64,000 nucleotides of DNA from assembly GCF_000621785.1 (NCBI RefSeq), contig NZ_JHXI01000016.1:1-64000 (forward strand). Reading direction: 5' to 3'. Of this stretch, positions 10,053 to 17,907 are shown piece after piece; the stretch's first letter is position 1; each line of letters starts with the position of its first letter. The stretch is from Ruminococcus flavefaciens ND2009. GTDB taxonomy: Bacteria > Bacillota > Clostridia > Oscillospirales > Ruminococcaceae. The notes under the pieces were generated by a model, which saw only the letters and a list, made by a program, of their open reading frames with translations, was not told where the DNA came from and did no database searches. The translations under genes were made by a program, and so were the position numbers.

Positions 10053-10167
10053 TCCCGCTGACTTTGCAGAAAGCAGCAGGGAAGGCTACTGACTATCCTG
10101 CCGAAACGGCAGTTCCGGGCTGTCTCAGGACGGTCCGGGACAAGGGTAGCATAATGGGGAGGAAGCT

Positions 10168-10752
10168 ATGTCTGAATGTGAAAAGCATGAATTCGAGAAT
10201 ACTCTTGCGATACATACCGCGCCGACGCTTCTCGGCGTGAAGTGCGCGAACCTGGTCTCCGTGAGCCAGTCCGAAGGGGATGTGAGGAGATACGTTGAAG
10301 CTTCTGCGGAGAGCGCTGCGGCACATGGTCTTAAAATGAAGGTACTGTGCAGGTGCAGGGAGCGCACGCTTATATATGTCTATCATGAAAAGCTGCTGAG
10401 CGCATGGCTGAGCAGGGCAGATGTTGAGGATTTCCTTTCAGATCACGGCTATACTGCGGACATGAGCTTTGAAGAAAAGCTTGCACTGCTGACAGACCGT
10501 ATGAGCTGCGGCAGCTTCCCTCATGAGATAGGCGCATTTTTAGGGTATCCGCTGGAGGATATAAGGGGATTTATCGAAAATCAGGGCAGGAACTGCCTGC
10601 TGTGCGGCTGCTGGAAGGTCTACGGAGACGTTGAGTCGGCACAGCGTACATTTAATATTTACGGTCGATGCAGAGATATTCTGTGCGATAGATTAAACAA
10701 GGGACTTGATATGTTTCAGGCTCTTAAAATAACCAAGGAGGAATTATCATGA
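10168..10752 (+). CDS. DUF3793 family protein
   Basis: This protein of 194 residues matches my recollection of the DUF3793 family. Features are an N-terminal TAPTLLGVKCANLVS, a central CRCRERTLIYVYHEKLL, and a C-terminal HEIGAFLGYPLEDIRGFI followed by CLLCGCWKVYGD. It has several conserved Cys residues and no membrane segment. The biochemical role is unknown; members are commonly found beside flavodoxin and Feo genes in Clostridia. Its stop overlaps the flavodoxin start by four bases (ATGA), a sign of translational coupling. Confidence 0.8.
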   Translation: MSECEKHEFENTLAIHTAPTLLGVKCANLVSVSQSEGDVRRYVEASAESAAAHGLKMKVLCRCRERTLIYVYHEKLLSAWLSRADVEDFLSDHGYTADMSFEEKLALLTDRMSCGSFPHEIGAFLGYPLEDIRGFIENQGRNCLLCGCWKVYGDVESAQRTFNIYGRCRDILCDRLNKGLDMFQALKITKEELS

Positions 10753-11153
10753 AAACAGCAGTTATCTATTGGAGCGGCACAGGCAACACAGAGGCTATGG
10801 CTAAGGCAGCAGCAGAGGGCGCAAATGCAGAGCTCTTTAGCGTTTCCGAGTTCAGCGGCAATGTTGCAGACTATGACGCTATCGCTTTTGGCTGTCCCGC
10901 TATGGGCGCAGAGGTACTTGAGGAGGACGAGTTCGAGCCCTTCTTCACAGCAGCAGAGGCTTCACTCAGCGGCAAGAAGGTACTTCTTTTCGGCTCCTAC
11001 GGCTGGGGCGACGGCGAATGGATGAGAAACTGGGAGGAAAGAGTTAAGGCAGCAGGTGCTGAGCTGGTAAACGGCGAGGGCATCATCGTAAACGAGGCTC
11101 CTTCCGACGACGATCTCGCTAAGATCAAGGAGATCGCCGCTGCAATAGCATAA
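10749..11153 (+). CDS. Flavodoxin
   Basis: This is a small FMN-binding electron carrier of 134 residues, within the usual short-chain flavodoxin range. The phosphate-binding loop WSGTGNTEAMA is at residues 8-18; the isoalloxazine-contacting loops are around FGCPAMGAEVLEEDEFEPF and FGSYGWGDGEWM. Flavodoxin commonly replaces ferredoxin when iron is scarce, which fits the iron-type operator upstream and the neighbouring feo genes. AAGGAGG lies inside the end of the preceding gene. Confidence 0.95.
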   Translation: MKTAVIYWSGTGNTEAMAKAAAEGANAELFSVSEFSGNVADYDAIAFGCPAMGAEVLEEDEFEPFFTAAEASLSGKKVLLFGSYGWGDGEWMRNWEERVKAAGAELVNGEGIIVNEAPSDDDLAKIKEIAAAIA

Positions 11154-11192
11154 GAAAAATATAAATAATTGTAAAGAGGTTGAATTAGAACA

Positions 11193-12680
11193 ATGAAGAA
11201 ATCATTATCGATCCTCAGTGCAGCTCTTCTGGCAGCTGCTTCTGTTATCCCCTGCGCATCAGGCGCAGCTGACGACCAGGTCTACGGCATGATGAAGATA
11301 CCCTATGCTGATTTCTATGCAGCAGAGCTCAACAACAGTGTGGCAGTAGACGCAGTTTCCTCAGCAACAGCAAACAAGTGGAACATGACAGATACAGGCT
11401 CCGTACAGGAGGACGGCACATGGAAGAACGGCGGTCTCTGTGCAGGTACATACAACGACGGCGCAGGCAAGATCCTGGGCGTTATCTATCCCGTAAGCAT
11501 CTCACAGGCAGACCTTGATTCACTGACAGATAAGTATGACTTCACAGCACTTGACACAGCTCCCGCAGCTTACAAGCCCGTTACAGTTGAGGGCGGCAAG
11601 GCTTCCTTCGGAAAGCTCGTTGACACAAACGGCGAGGAGGCTCTCGGCGGCGAGGTAAAGGTATCCACAAGATCAAATTACGGCGACTATCAGATCAGCG
11701 TAAGCGAGATCCCACAGAATGCCGATATTTACGGCGTTATCGTAAAGACCTCGGAGGGCACTTCCTACGGTATGCGTGCTCTTGAGAATATCTGGCGCAA
11801 CGGTGCTATCTCATGGGGCGCAGGCGTAAAGCAGAAGGAGAGCCACGGCAACGTTCTTTCCTCAGAGCACTATAAGAGCTCTCAGGGCCAGACCATCACA
11901 GAGGTGACATTCATCACTCTCGGCGGCTACAGCACTGTTTCGGGTCAGAACGTATACCTTCCCTTAAAGGTGGCAGACTCACTTTCAGTTGAGGACGGCA
12001 AGGCAGGCAGCGGCTCAGTCAAGTTCGACAACTCTGTATTCCCTGCCGACTACGCTCAGACAGGCACAGTTGCCGACGGCTTCACAGTTTCCGGAAACAC
12101 TGTCAGCTACACAAATGCAAAGCCCGGCAGATACACACTGACTGTTTCTGATTCCAACGGCAAGTATTCCGACATAAGCGGAAACTTCATGCTCACCTCA
12201 AGCGACATTCCCGTAAAGTATGCAGACGGCAAGCTTGTTGCAGCAGACGGCTTCACAGCTGATGACGCAGCAAACTTCCTCAAGAACATCTCCTCCGTAA
12301 AGGTAGGCGAGAACACCTACAATACAGGACGCCGCGGCGTTACAGTCATCGACCCCGAAACAGGCGAGATCAAGATGGACGCCAAGTCAGGCGAGACAAA
12401 TGTATTCGACGGCTCGGGCAAGTACAGCCTCTCTGTTACAGCAACAGGCTACACAGAGCCCTATAACTTCGAGATAGACACAAATCCCGTAACAACAACT
12501 ACTACAACAGGCAGATCAACAACTACTACAACAAAGGCTAAGTCAACATCAAAGACAACTACAAAGACTACAACAAAGTCAGACAGCCCAAAGACAGGAG
12601 ACACCTCCGCAGCAATGCCCATCATGGCACTTGCAGCAGCAGGAGCCTGCGCAATAGCTTTCAGCAAGCGCAGAAAGTAA
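11193..12680 (+). CDS. Secreted wall-anchored protein, Tp47-domain/haem-binding-like
   Basis: This is an exported protein of 495 residues. It has a signal peptide (residues 1-25) and a domain beginning YGMMKIPYADFYAAEL with VDAVSSATANKW. I associate that pattern with Firmicute proteins annotated as penicillin-binding Tp47 domain C or as haem-binding; this is recollection, not a search. Two beta-rich repeats follow, then a Thr/Lys linker (about 430-462) and a sortase-like C-terminus: SPKTGD, a hydrophobic helix and KRRK. The anchor deviates from LPxTG at its first position. It sits between flavodoxin and the FMN-binding membrane protein, so a surface role in iron, haem or electron handling is plausible. 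Confidence 0.7.
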   Translation: MKKSLSILSAALLAAASVIPCASGAADDQVYGMMKIPYADFYAAELNNSVAVDAVSSATANKWNMTDTGSVQEDGTWKNGGLCAGTYNDGAGKILGVIYPVSISQADLDSLTDKYDFTALDTAPAAYKPVTVEGGKASFGKLVDTNGEEALGGEVKVSTRSNYGDYQISVSEIPQNADIYGVIVKTSEGTSYGMRALENIWRNGAISWGAGVKQKESHGNVLSSEHYKSSQGQTITEVTFITLGGYSTVSGQNVYLPLKVADSLSVEDGKAGSGSVKFDNSVFPADYAQTGTVADGFTVSGNTVSYTNAKPGRYTLTVSDSNGKYSDISGNFMLTSSDIPVKYADGKLVAADGFTADDAANFLKNISSVKVGENTYNTGRRGVTVIDPETGEIKMDAKSGETNVFDGSGKYSLSVTATGYTEPYNFEIDTNPVTTTTTTGRSTTTTTKAKSTSKTTTKTTTKSDSPKTGDTSAAMPIMALAAAGACAIAFSKRRK

Positions 12681-12718
12681 TAACAGAATAACTCTCCATT
12701 CCTTTCACATTCCCTGAA

Positions 12719-12748
12719 ATACTCTCCCGCAATGACGCGGGGGAGTAT
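12719..12748 (+). terminator. Intra-operon hairpin
   Basis: ATACTC-CCCGC and GCGGG-GAGTAT form a strong stem with one mismatch. No long T run follows, so this may be partial termination or transcript processing between the surface protein and the FMN-binding protein. Confidence 0.45.
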
Positions 12749-12801
12749 CTTACAGGGATAATTTTATGTAGAAGGCTATAAGCCTTCGGACAGGAGCAAG
12801 T

Positions 12802-14214
12802 ATGATATTTCTTATATCCCTAATTCTGACAGCAGCCTTTGTATGGTTCGGCGCAGACCTTCTGAAAAAGAAGCCCGCTGTATGTTATATCGCAGCCGCT
12901 GTGCTCAGTGCCGCAGCATTTGCCGCGGGACAGGCTGATATAAAGTTCCCCGAGTGGTTCAGTACCTACGTCCTGGGAATATTCAACAAGGGTGCCCTTG
13001 CCTGTGCGCTGTGGTGTGCAGTAGCCTGGGCAGCAGCCCTTCCCAACGGCTCGGCAGCCATAAAGAAGATAATGCCCATCCGCGGCGAGCTGTCTATCTT
13101 TGCGGCTCTTATAACCCTTTCCCATGCCGTTACATACACGCTGTCATACCTTGACAGGTTATCCACCTTCAGCAAGTACAATATCTCTCCCAGCACCGAG
13201 TTCATCACCACCTGTGTGGTATGTCTCATACTCATGCTAATCATGATCCCCCTCACGGTGATCTCGTTCAAGACCATCAGAAAGAAGATAAAGCCCAGGA
13301 CCTGGAAGAATATCCAGCGCGCGGCATATGTATTCTACGCACTCATCTATGTGCACATCATGGTCATCTATCTCCCCAAGGTAAAGCGCGGCGGAGCAGA
13401 TGTGATACTGAGCATTCTTCTCTATTCTGCAGTTTTCTTCGGCTATGCTGTATTCCGTATCATAAAGTGGTATGTGAAGTCCAAGAAGCCTGCAAAGAGC
13501 GGAGCTCTCAACGCTGTATGTACAGCGGCTGTAGTCCTTCTCACGGGAGGCGCTGTGATGTTCATGCAGCCCGGCAAGGAGGCGGCTCCCAAGCGTACAG
13601 GCAACAGCAGCAAGAAGGCAGTCCTCTCCGAGGAGGCTACAAAGACTGTGAGCGATGATACCGCCGGGACCACCACGGCTGCGGCTGAGGACGAGGAAAA
13701 GGTCGGTACAACAACTGCCGCAAAGACTACCAAGGCTAAGGACGACAAGTCAAAGACCGAGTCCACCACAGCGGAAAAGAAGTCCGATGAGGATAAGGAA
13801 AAGGAAAAAGAAAAGGAAAGCAGCAATGAGTCCGCTGAGGACAGCGGCAGCAGCTCTCAGGAAGAAGAGGAGGCTCCTCAGGAGGAACAGCAGCAGGCAG
13901 CTGCAGAGCCAGAGGTGCAGTACATCTACAATAACGGTACATTCACAGGCACGGGTACCTCTCCTGCCGATGAGGGCAAGGACTATGAGGGAACAGTCTA
14001 TGCCGATGTCACTATCGAGAATGACGTTATAACTGCTATCAGTCTCAGCTTCCCCGACGATGACGCGGACTGGTGCGTAATGGCTGAAAAGGCTATCCCC
14101 GGCAGGATAATGTCGGCACAGAGCGCCGATGTTGATGCAAGCTGCGGAGCTACAAGAAGCGCTGAGGGCGCTATCGCCGCAGTCAAGGACGCCCTTTCAC
14201 AGGCAAGAAAATAA
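12802..14214 (+). CDS. Ferric-reductase-like membrane protein with FMN-binding domain
   Basis: This protein of 470 residues has eight predicted membrane helices in residues 1-260. Two of them carry His residues (LSHAVTY and YVHIMVIYL) that could ligate haem, as in ferric-reductase-like transmembrane domains. A long acidic, Lys/Glu/Thr-rich linker (about 270-370) leads to a C-terminal FMN_bind domain (about 372-468) beginning YIYNNGTFTGTGTSP and ending VDASCGATRSAEGAI. The latter corresponds to the S/C-G-A-T signature where FMN can be attached covalently. The layout suggests electron transfer across the membrane to an extracellular flavin, for ferric or other extracellular reduction. It is last in the flavodoxin operon and faces feo. 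Confidence 0.8.
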   Translation: MIFLISLILTAAFVWFGADLLKKKPAVCYIAAAVLSAAAFAAGQADIKFPEWFSTYVLGIFNKGALACALWCAVAWAAALPNGSAAIKKIMPIRGELSIFAALITLSHAVTYTLSYLDRLSTFSKYNISPSTEFITTCVVCLILMLIMIPLTVISFKTIRKKIKPRTWKNIQRAAYVFYALIYVHIMVIYLPKVKRGGADVILSILLYSAVFFGYAVFRIIKWYVKSKKPAKSGALNAVCTAAVVLLTGGAVMFMQPGKEAAPKRTGNSSKKAVLSEEATKTVSDDTAGTTTAAAEDEEKVGTTTAAKTTKAKDDKSKTESTTAEKKSDEDKEKEKEKESSNESAEDSGSSSQEEEEAPQEEQQQAAAEPEVQYIYNNGTFTGTGTSPADEGKDYEGTVYADVTIENDVITAISLSFPDDDADWCVMAEKAIPGRIMSAQSADVDASCGATRSAEGAIAAVKDALSQARK

Positions 14215-14226
14215 GACGATACAACA

Positions 14227-14257
14227 AAAAGCCCATGTCATCAAGACATGGGCTTTT
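14227..14257. terminator. Bidirectional terminator between FMN operon and feo operon
   Basis: A perfect 13-bp stem, AAAAGCCCATGTC/GACATGGGCTTTT (arms 14227-14239 and 14245-14257), has a 5-base loop. A and T runs flank it so that it can serve both converging operons. Confidence 0.9.
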
Positions 14258-14309
14258 CATATTAAGGCATTTTGTGAAGATGTCTGTATCTATGGACGGG
14301 AGCAAGCGT

Positions 14310-14480
14310 TCACTTTCTGTGGCAGGTGCCCTTCATGGCACAGTTCTGACAGCCGTGACCGCATGATGATCTGCCCTCTTTCTTATCCTTTATCATCTTG
14401 TAAAGGATAAGTCCCACAACAGCGATGAGTATCAATGCGACTATTATAGTTCCGAGGTTTGCCGAAAGCCATCCGATCAT
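14310..14480 (-). CDS. FeoB-associated Cys-rich membrane protein
   Basis: This small gene of 56 codons has an excellent AGGAGGG ribosome binding site. The product starts MIGWLSANLGTIIVALILI, a single membrane helix, followed by a basic KMIKDKK stretch. It ends with a Cys/His cluster: CGHGCQNCAMKGTCH. This is the pattern of the FeoB_associated family (Pfam PF12669) found immediately downstream of feoB in many Firmicutes, where it is thought to assist ferrous iron uptake, perhaps as an iron-handling subunit. It begins 51 bases after the feoB stop and ends at the shared terminator. Confidence 0.9.
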   Translation of the reverse strand: MIGWLSANLGTIIVALILIAVVGLILYKMIKDKKEGRSSCGHGCQNCAMKGTCHRK

Positions 14481-14531
14481 ATTTATCCCTCCTGTATGTT
14501 TCCCCCGTCGTAGGACGGGGGATAGGTTTTA

Positions 14532-16979
14532 TTATGCCTTGCTCTTGGAAACTCTTACTTTCTTCTCAAGCTTTGTTGCTTCCTTGTAAGGACGAACCAG
14601 CATATAGATCATGAAAGCGATAACTGCGATAGCAAAGATGAGTCCGATAACGTGAACATTTCCTGTGAACAGGCAGCCCAGCTGATAGATGACCAGTGAT
14701 ACTGCATAAGCAAATACGCACTGATAACCAACTGCGAACAGTGTCCACTTGGGGCTGTTCATCTCTCTCTTCATAGCACCGATAGCTGCGAAGCAGGGTG
14801 CGCAGAGGAGGTTGAATGCCAGGAATGAGTAGCCTGCAAGCTTTGAAAGTCCCTCGAAGTCGAGAACGCCGAATACTCCGACAACCTCTTCCTTTGCAAC
14901 GAGACCCATAACGGTAGCAACTGTTGCAGCTGCATCGTCGAAGCCCAGAGGAGCGAAGATCCACTTGACTGCGTCACCGATGTGACCGAGGATAGAATCA
15001 GCAAGCTCCATATCGGGATCGAATGCGAATGCACCGCCTTCCGGCCAGCCGTGTACCGAGCCTGCCCAGATAACGATAGATGAAAGAAGGATTATGGTTC
15101 CTGCCTTCTTGATGAAGGACCAGCCGCGCTCCCACATTGAGCGGAGAACGTTGCTTACGGTAGGAACGTGGTATGCGGGGAGCTCCATAACGAAGGGAGC
15201 GGGATCGCCTGCGAACATCTTTGTCTTCTTGAGCATGATACCCGAGATGATGATAGCAGCCATACCCAGGAAGTAAGCGCTGGGGCCTACCCACCATGCA
15301 CCGCCGAACAGTGCAACTGCGATCATTGAGATGATGGGGAGCTTTGCTCCGCAGGGGATGAATGTTGTTGTCATGATAGTCATACGGCGGTCGCGCTCGT
15401 TTTCGATGGTACGCGATGCCATGATACCGGGAACGCCGCAGCCTGTACCGATGAGGATCGGGATGAAGGACTTACCGGAAAGACCGAAGCGGCGGAAGAT
15501 CTTGTCCATGATGAATGCAACTCTTGCCATGTATCCGCAGGATTCAAGGATAGCAAGGAAGATGAAGAGCACCAGCATCTGGGGAACAAATCCGAGAACT
15601 GCGCCCACACCGGCTACGATACCGTCAAGGATAAGGCTCTTGAGCCAGTCGCCGCAGTTGATTGCGTCCAGACCCTTTTCAACAAGTACGGGAACACCGG
15701 GTACCCATGTGCCGTAGTCCGCAGGATCGGGAGCTGTGAACTCGCCCTCCTCGTCGAGAGCTTCGCCCAGAGCAGCGTCAATGTCGTAAACCTTGCCTCC
15801 TGTCTCCTCGTTCTTGTAGAACTCGTCAACGTAGCTGCCGTAAGCTTCCTCGAATGCGCCGAAGTCACCGTCCTTGATCGCGCCCTGAAGCTCGTCTGCA
15901 CCCTTTATGTCGGAGTCGGCAGCAGCCTCGTCAACAACAGCCTTTACGCCGTCAGTGAATACGAATTCGTTTGCCCACTTGTCTGTAGCGTCATCGTAAT
16001 CGCCGCTCATGCCGAACAGGTGGAAGCCGTCTCCGAAGAGTCCGTCATTGGTCCAGTCTGTTACCCATGTACCAACTGTGGTAACGGAAACGTAGTAGAC
16101 GATTATCATAATTATAGCGAAGATAGGAAGTCCCAGCCAGCGGTTGGTGACCACCTTGTCTATCTTGTCAGATACTGAAAGCGCCTTAGCGTCCTTTTTC
16201 TTGTAGCTTGACTTGATTATGGAAGCTATGTACTCATAGCGCTCGTTTGTGATGATGCTCTCGGCGTCATCGTCAAGCTCTTTTTCCGCAGCAGCTATGT
16301 CCTGCTCTATATGCTTGAACTTATCCTCCGAGAGACCAAGATTCTCAAGCACCTTGTCATCGCGCTCAAAGACCTTTATTGCGTACCAGCGCTGCTGCTC
16401 CTCGGGCATATCGTGTACCACAGCTTCCTCGATGTGAGCGAGAGCGTGTTCAACGGGGCCCGAGAATGTGTGCTGGGGAATGGTCTTTACATTCTTTGCG
16501 GCGTCGATAGCTGCCTCAGCAGCCTCTGTGATGCCTGTGCCCTTGAGGGCGGAGATCTCAACGATCTTGCAGCCCAGCTTCTTTGAGAGCTCGCTGATGT
16601 TGATCTTATCGCCGTTCTTCTTTACAACGTCCATCATATTGATGGCGATGACAACGGGGATACCCAGCTCTGTGAGCTGAGTTGTAAGGTAGAGGTTTCT
16701 TTCAAGGTTCGTACCGTCAATGATATTGAGTATAGCGTCGGGACGTTCACCGATGAGATAATTTCTTGCAACGACTTCTTCGAGAGTGTAGGGGGATAAC
16801 GAGTATATACCGGGAAGGTCTGTGATGACAACGTCATCGTGCTTTTTAAGCTTTCCTTCCTTCTTTTCAACGGTAACACCCGGCCAGTTTCCGACGAACT
16901 GATTTGAACCTGTCAGTGCGTTGAACAGGGTGGTCTTACCACAGTTTGGGTTGCCTGCAAGAGCAATTCGCAGTGCCAT
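14532..16979 (-). CDS. feoB: Ferrous iron transporter FeoB
   Basis: This inner membrane Fe(II) uptake protein has 815 residues. The N-terminal G domain shows G1 GNPNCGKTT (9-17), G2/switch GNWPGVTVEKKEG, G3 DLPG, G4 NMMD and a G5 region SALKGTG. A GDI-like helical region runs to about 250. The core membrane domain includes two Gate motifs, with PILIGTGCGVPG and the later LLCAPCFAAIGA. Between the first membrane helix and the next there is an acidic extracytoplasmic insert of roughly 120 residues (about 300-430), longer than in classical FeoB. Two feoA genes lie upstream. GGAAG precedes the ATG, and a GTTAG-N6-CTAAC site lies 20 bases upstream of the start. Confidence 0.97.
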   Translation of the reverse strand: MALRIALAGNPNCGKTTLFNALTGSNQFVGNWPGVTVEKKEGKLKKHDDVVITDLPGIYSLSPYTLEEVVARNYLIGERPDAILNIIDGTNLERNLYLTTQLTELGIPVVIAINMMDVVKKNGDKINISELSKKLGCKIVEISALKGTGITEAAEAAIDAAKNVKTIPQHTFSGPVEHALAHIEEAVVHDMPEEQQRWYAIKVFERDDKVLENLGLSEDKFKHIEQDIAAAEKELDDDAESIITNERYEYIASIIKSSYKKKDAKALSVSDKIDKVVTNRWLGLPIFAIIMIIVYYVSVTTVGTWVTDWTNDGLFGDGFHLFGMSGDYDDATDKWANEFVFTDGVKAVVDEAAADSDIKGADELQGAIKDGDFGAFEEAYGSYVDEFYKNEETGGKVYDIDAALGEALDEEGEFTAPDPADYGTWVPGVPVLVEKGLDAINCGDWLKSLILDGIVAGVGAVLGFVPQMLVLFIFLAILESCGYMARVAFIMDKIFRRFGLSGKSFIPILIGTGCGVPGIMASRTIENERDRRMTIMTTTFIPCGAKLPIISMIAVALFGGAWWVGPSAYFLGMAAIIISGIMLKKTKMFAGDPAPFVMELPAYHVPTVSNVLRSMWERGWSFIKKAGTIILLSSIVIWAGSVHGWPEGGAFAFDPDMELADSILGHIGDAVKWIFAPLGFDDAAATVATVMGLVAKEEVVGVFGVLDFEGLSKLAGYSFLAFNLLCAPCFAAIGAMKREMNSPKWTLFAVGYQCVFAYAVSLVIYQLGCLFTGNVHVIGLIFAIAVIAFMIYMLVRPYKEATKLEKKVRVSKSKA

Positions 16980-16998
16980 AAAAAACTTCCTTTCATAA

Positions 16999-17014
16999 GT
17001 TAGATTTTTCTAAC
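16999..17014. promoter_or_regulatory. GTTAG-N6-CTAAC operator between feoA and feoB
   Basis: GTTAGATTTTTCTAAC is a perfect inverted repeat, 20 bases upstream of feoB. I see only weak promoter-like hexamers nearby (TTAATTTTTG on the minus strand). It may control an internal feoB promoter or act as a roadblock. Confidence 0.6.
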
Positions 17015-17047
17015 AAAATTCAAAAATTAAAGGAACTTACCGTCCCT

Positions 17048-17269
17048 TTACTTTACCTCGATGAGTTCGGCGTCAGCCTTACGGATCGAAAGCTCGTAGC
17101 CGCGCACCTTTATCTCGACGGGATCGCCGAGGGGAGCTACTTTTCTCACAAAGACCTCAACGCCCTTTGTAATGCCCATGTCCATGATCCTGCGCTTTAC
17201 AGCGCCCTCACCGTGAAGCTTTACGACTTTTGCGGTCTCTCCGATCGATACATCTCTGAGTGTCTTCAT
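17048..17269 (-). CDS. feoA: FeoA family protein (second copy)
   Basis: This SH3-like small protein of 73 residues contains the FeoA pattern: TAKVVKLHGEGAVKRRIMDMGITKGVEVFVRKVAPLGDP, where GxxxRRxxxMGI, APLGDP and a final ELSIRKADAELIEV are visible. FeoA is a cytoplasmic partner needed for full FeoB activity. GGAGGG lies six bases before the ATG. It sits 13 bases after the first feoA, and together they may act as a two-domain FeoA. Confidence 0.93.
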   Translation of the reverse strand: MKTLRDVSIGETAKVVKLHGEGAVKRRIMDMGITKGVEVFVRKVAPLGDPVEIKVRGYELSIRKADAELIEVK

Positions 17270-17282
17270 CTTTTTCCCTCCA

Positions 17283-17495
17283 TTACACCATTATCTTTTT
17301 TGCCATATCAGCGCCGAGAGCCACACGGGCACCTCTTATGTTGACAATGACATTTTCACCGAGCAGATTGACGAGGGTCACCTGTCCGCCGACTGTAAAG
17401 CCGAGATCAGCCAGGTGCTTCTTTACCTCTGCGTTTCCGCCGATCTTTATGATCGTATGCTCGATCCCCTGATCTGCCAGACTAAGCGGCATCAT
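17283..17495 (-). CDS. feoA: FeoA family protein (first copy)
   Basis: This second SH3-like FeoA protein has 70 residues. Visible features are LADQGIEHTIIKIGG, a core of KKHLADLGFTVGGQVTLVN and a C-terminus RGARVALGADMAKKIMV. It diverges from its neighbour, notably in lacking the APLGDP loop. It is first in the leftward feo operon, downstream of a promoter with two GTTAG/CTAAC-type palindromes. AAGGGAG precedes the start. Confidence 0.92.
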   Translation of the reverse strand: MMPLSLADQGIEHTIIKIGGNAEVKKHLADLGFTVGGQVTLVNLLGENVIVNIRGARVALGADMAKKIMV

Positions 17496-17534
17496 AAACC
17501 ATACTCCCTTTCATTTAAGAATACATTTAATAAT

Positions 17535-17550
17535 GTAAGCTTCTGCTAAC
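17535..17550. promoter_or_regulatory. GTTAG-N6-CTAAC-type operator of feo operon
   Basis: GTAAGCTTCTGCTAAC fits the 16-base palindrome with a single mismatch in one half-site. It lies 8 bases downstream of the -10 hexamer of the predicted feo promoter. Confidence 0.6.
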
Positions 17551-17558
17551 CACTTTAA

Positions 17559-17587
17559 AGTTTAGCACGGCTAACATCAAAAGTCAA
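17559..17587 (-). promoter_or_regulatory. feo operon promoter with second palindrome
   Basis: On the minus strand, TTGACT (17582-17587) and TAAACT (17559-17564) are 17 bases apart. Between and over them lies a second imperfect palindrome, TTTAG-N5-CTAAC (17561-17575), which would block the -10 region. Two operators in tandem suggest tight metal control. Confidence 0.55.
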
Positions 17588-17825
17588 TAAGCCCATAGTA
17601 AATTTGTCGGTAAATATAGTTTGTCGGTGCAATATGTCAAAGCTTATTGTTAGTTTTGCATAACCTTATGCGGCACGACAATCGGTCGGAAGTAGAATCA
17701 GGCTATGCAGCGTTAACCGGGGCTTTCCGGCAGGAGCTGCGGGCGGTACGGATAAGCAGGTGAAATACAGTAAATCCATACAAAGATCAAACGTATATTG
17801 TTTGTGGTATTTGTCCGAAGTGTTC
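17588..17825. other. Divergent intergenic region between feo and second ABC operon
   Basis: No gene is recognised here. The reading frames that cross it continue antisense into the ATPase gene and lack ribosome binding sites. Confidence 0.4.
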
Positions 17826-17855
17826 TTGATTTCTTATATGCAACAATGATAAAAT
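17826..17855 (+). promoter_or_regulatory. Promoter of second ABC/FtsX operon
   Basis: TTGATT (17826-17831) and TAAAAT (17850-17855) are 18 bases apart, followed 9 bases later by a perfect GGTTAG-N6-CTAACC site. Confidence 0.5.
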
Positions 17856-17864
17856 AGTATATAA

Positions 17865-17882
17865 GGTTAGAATAATCTAACC
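17865..17882. promoter_or_regulatory. GGTTAG-N6-CTAACC operator
   Basis: GGTTAGAATAATCTAACC is a perfect 6-base inverted repeat with the same half-sites and spacer as at 9667-9684. It lies 25 bases before the ATPase start. Confidence 0.75.
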
Positions 17883-17907
17883 AATAAGAGATCAGGGGGA
17901 AATGAAA

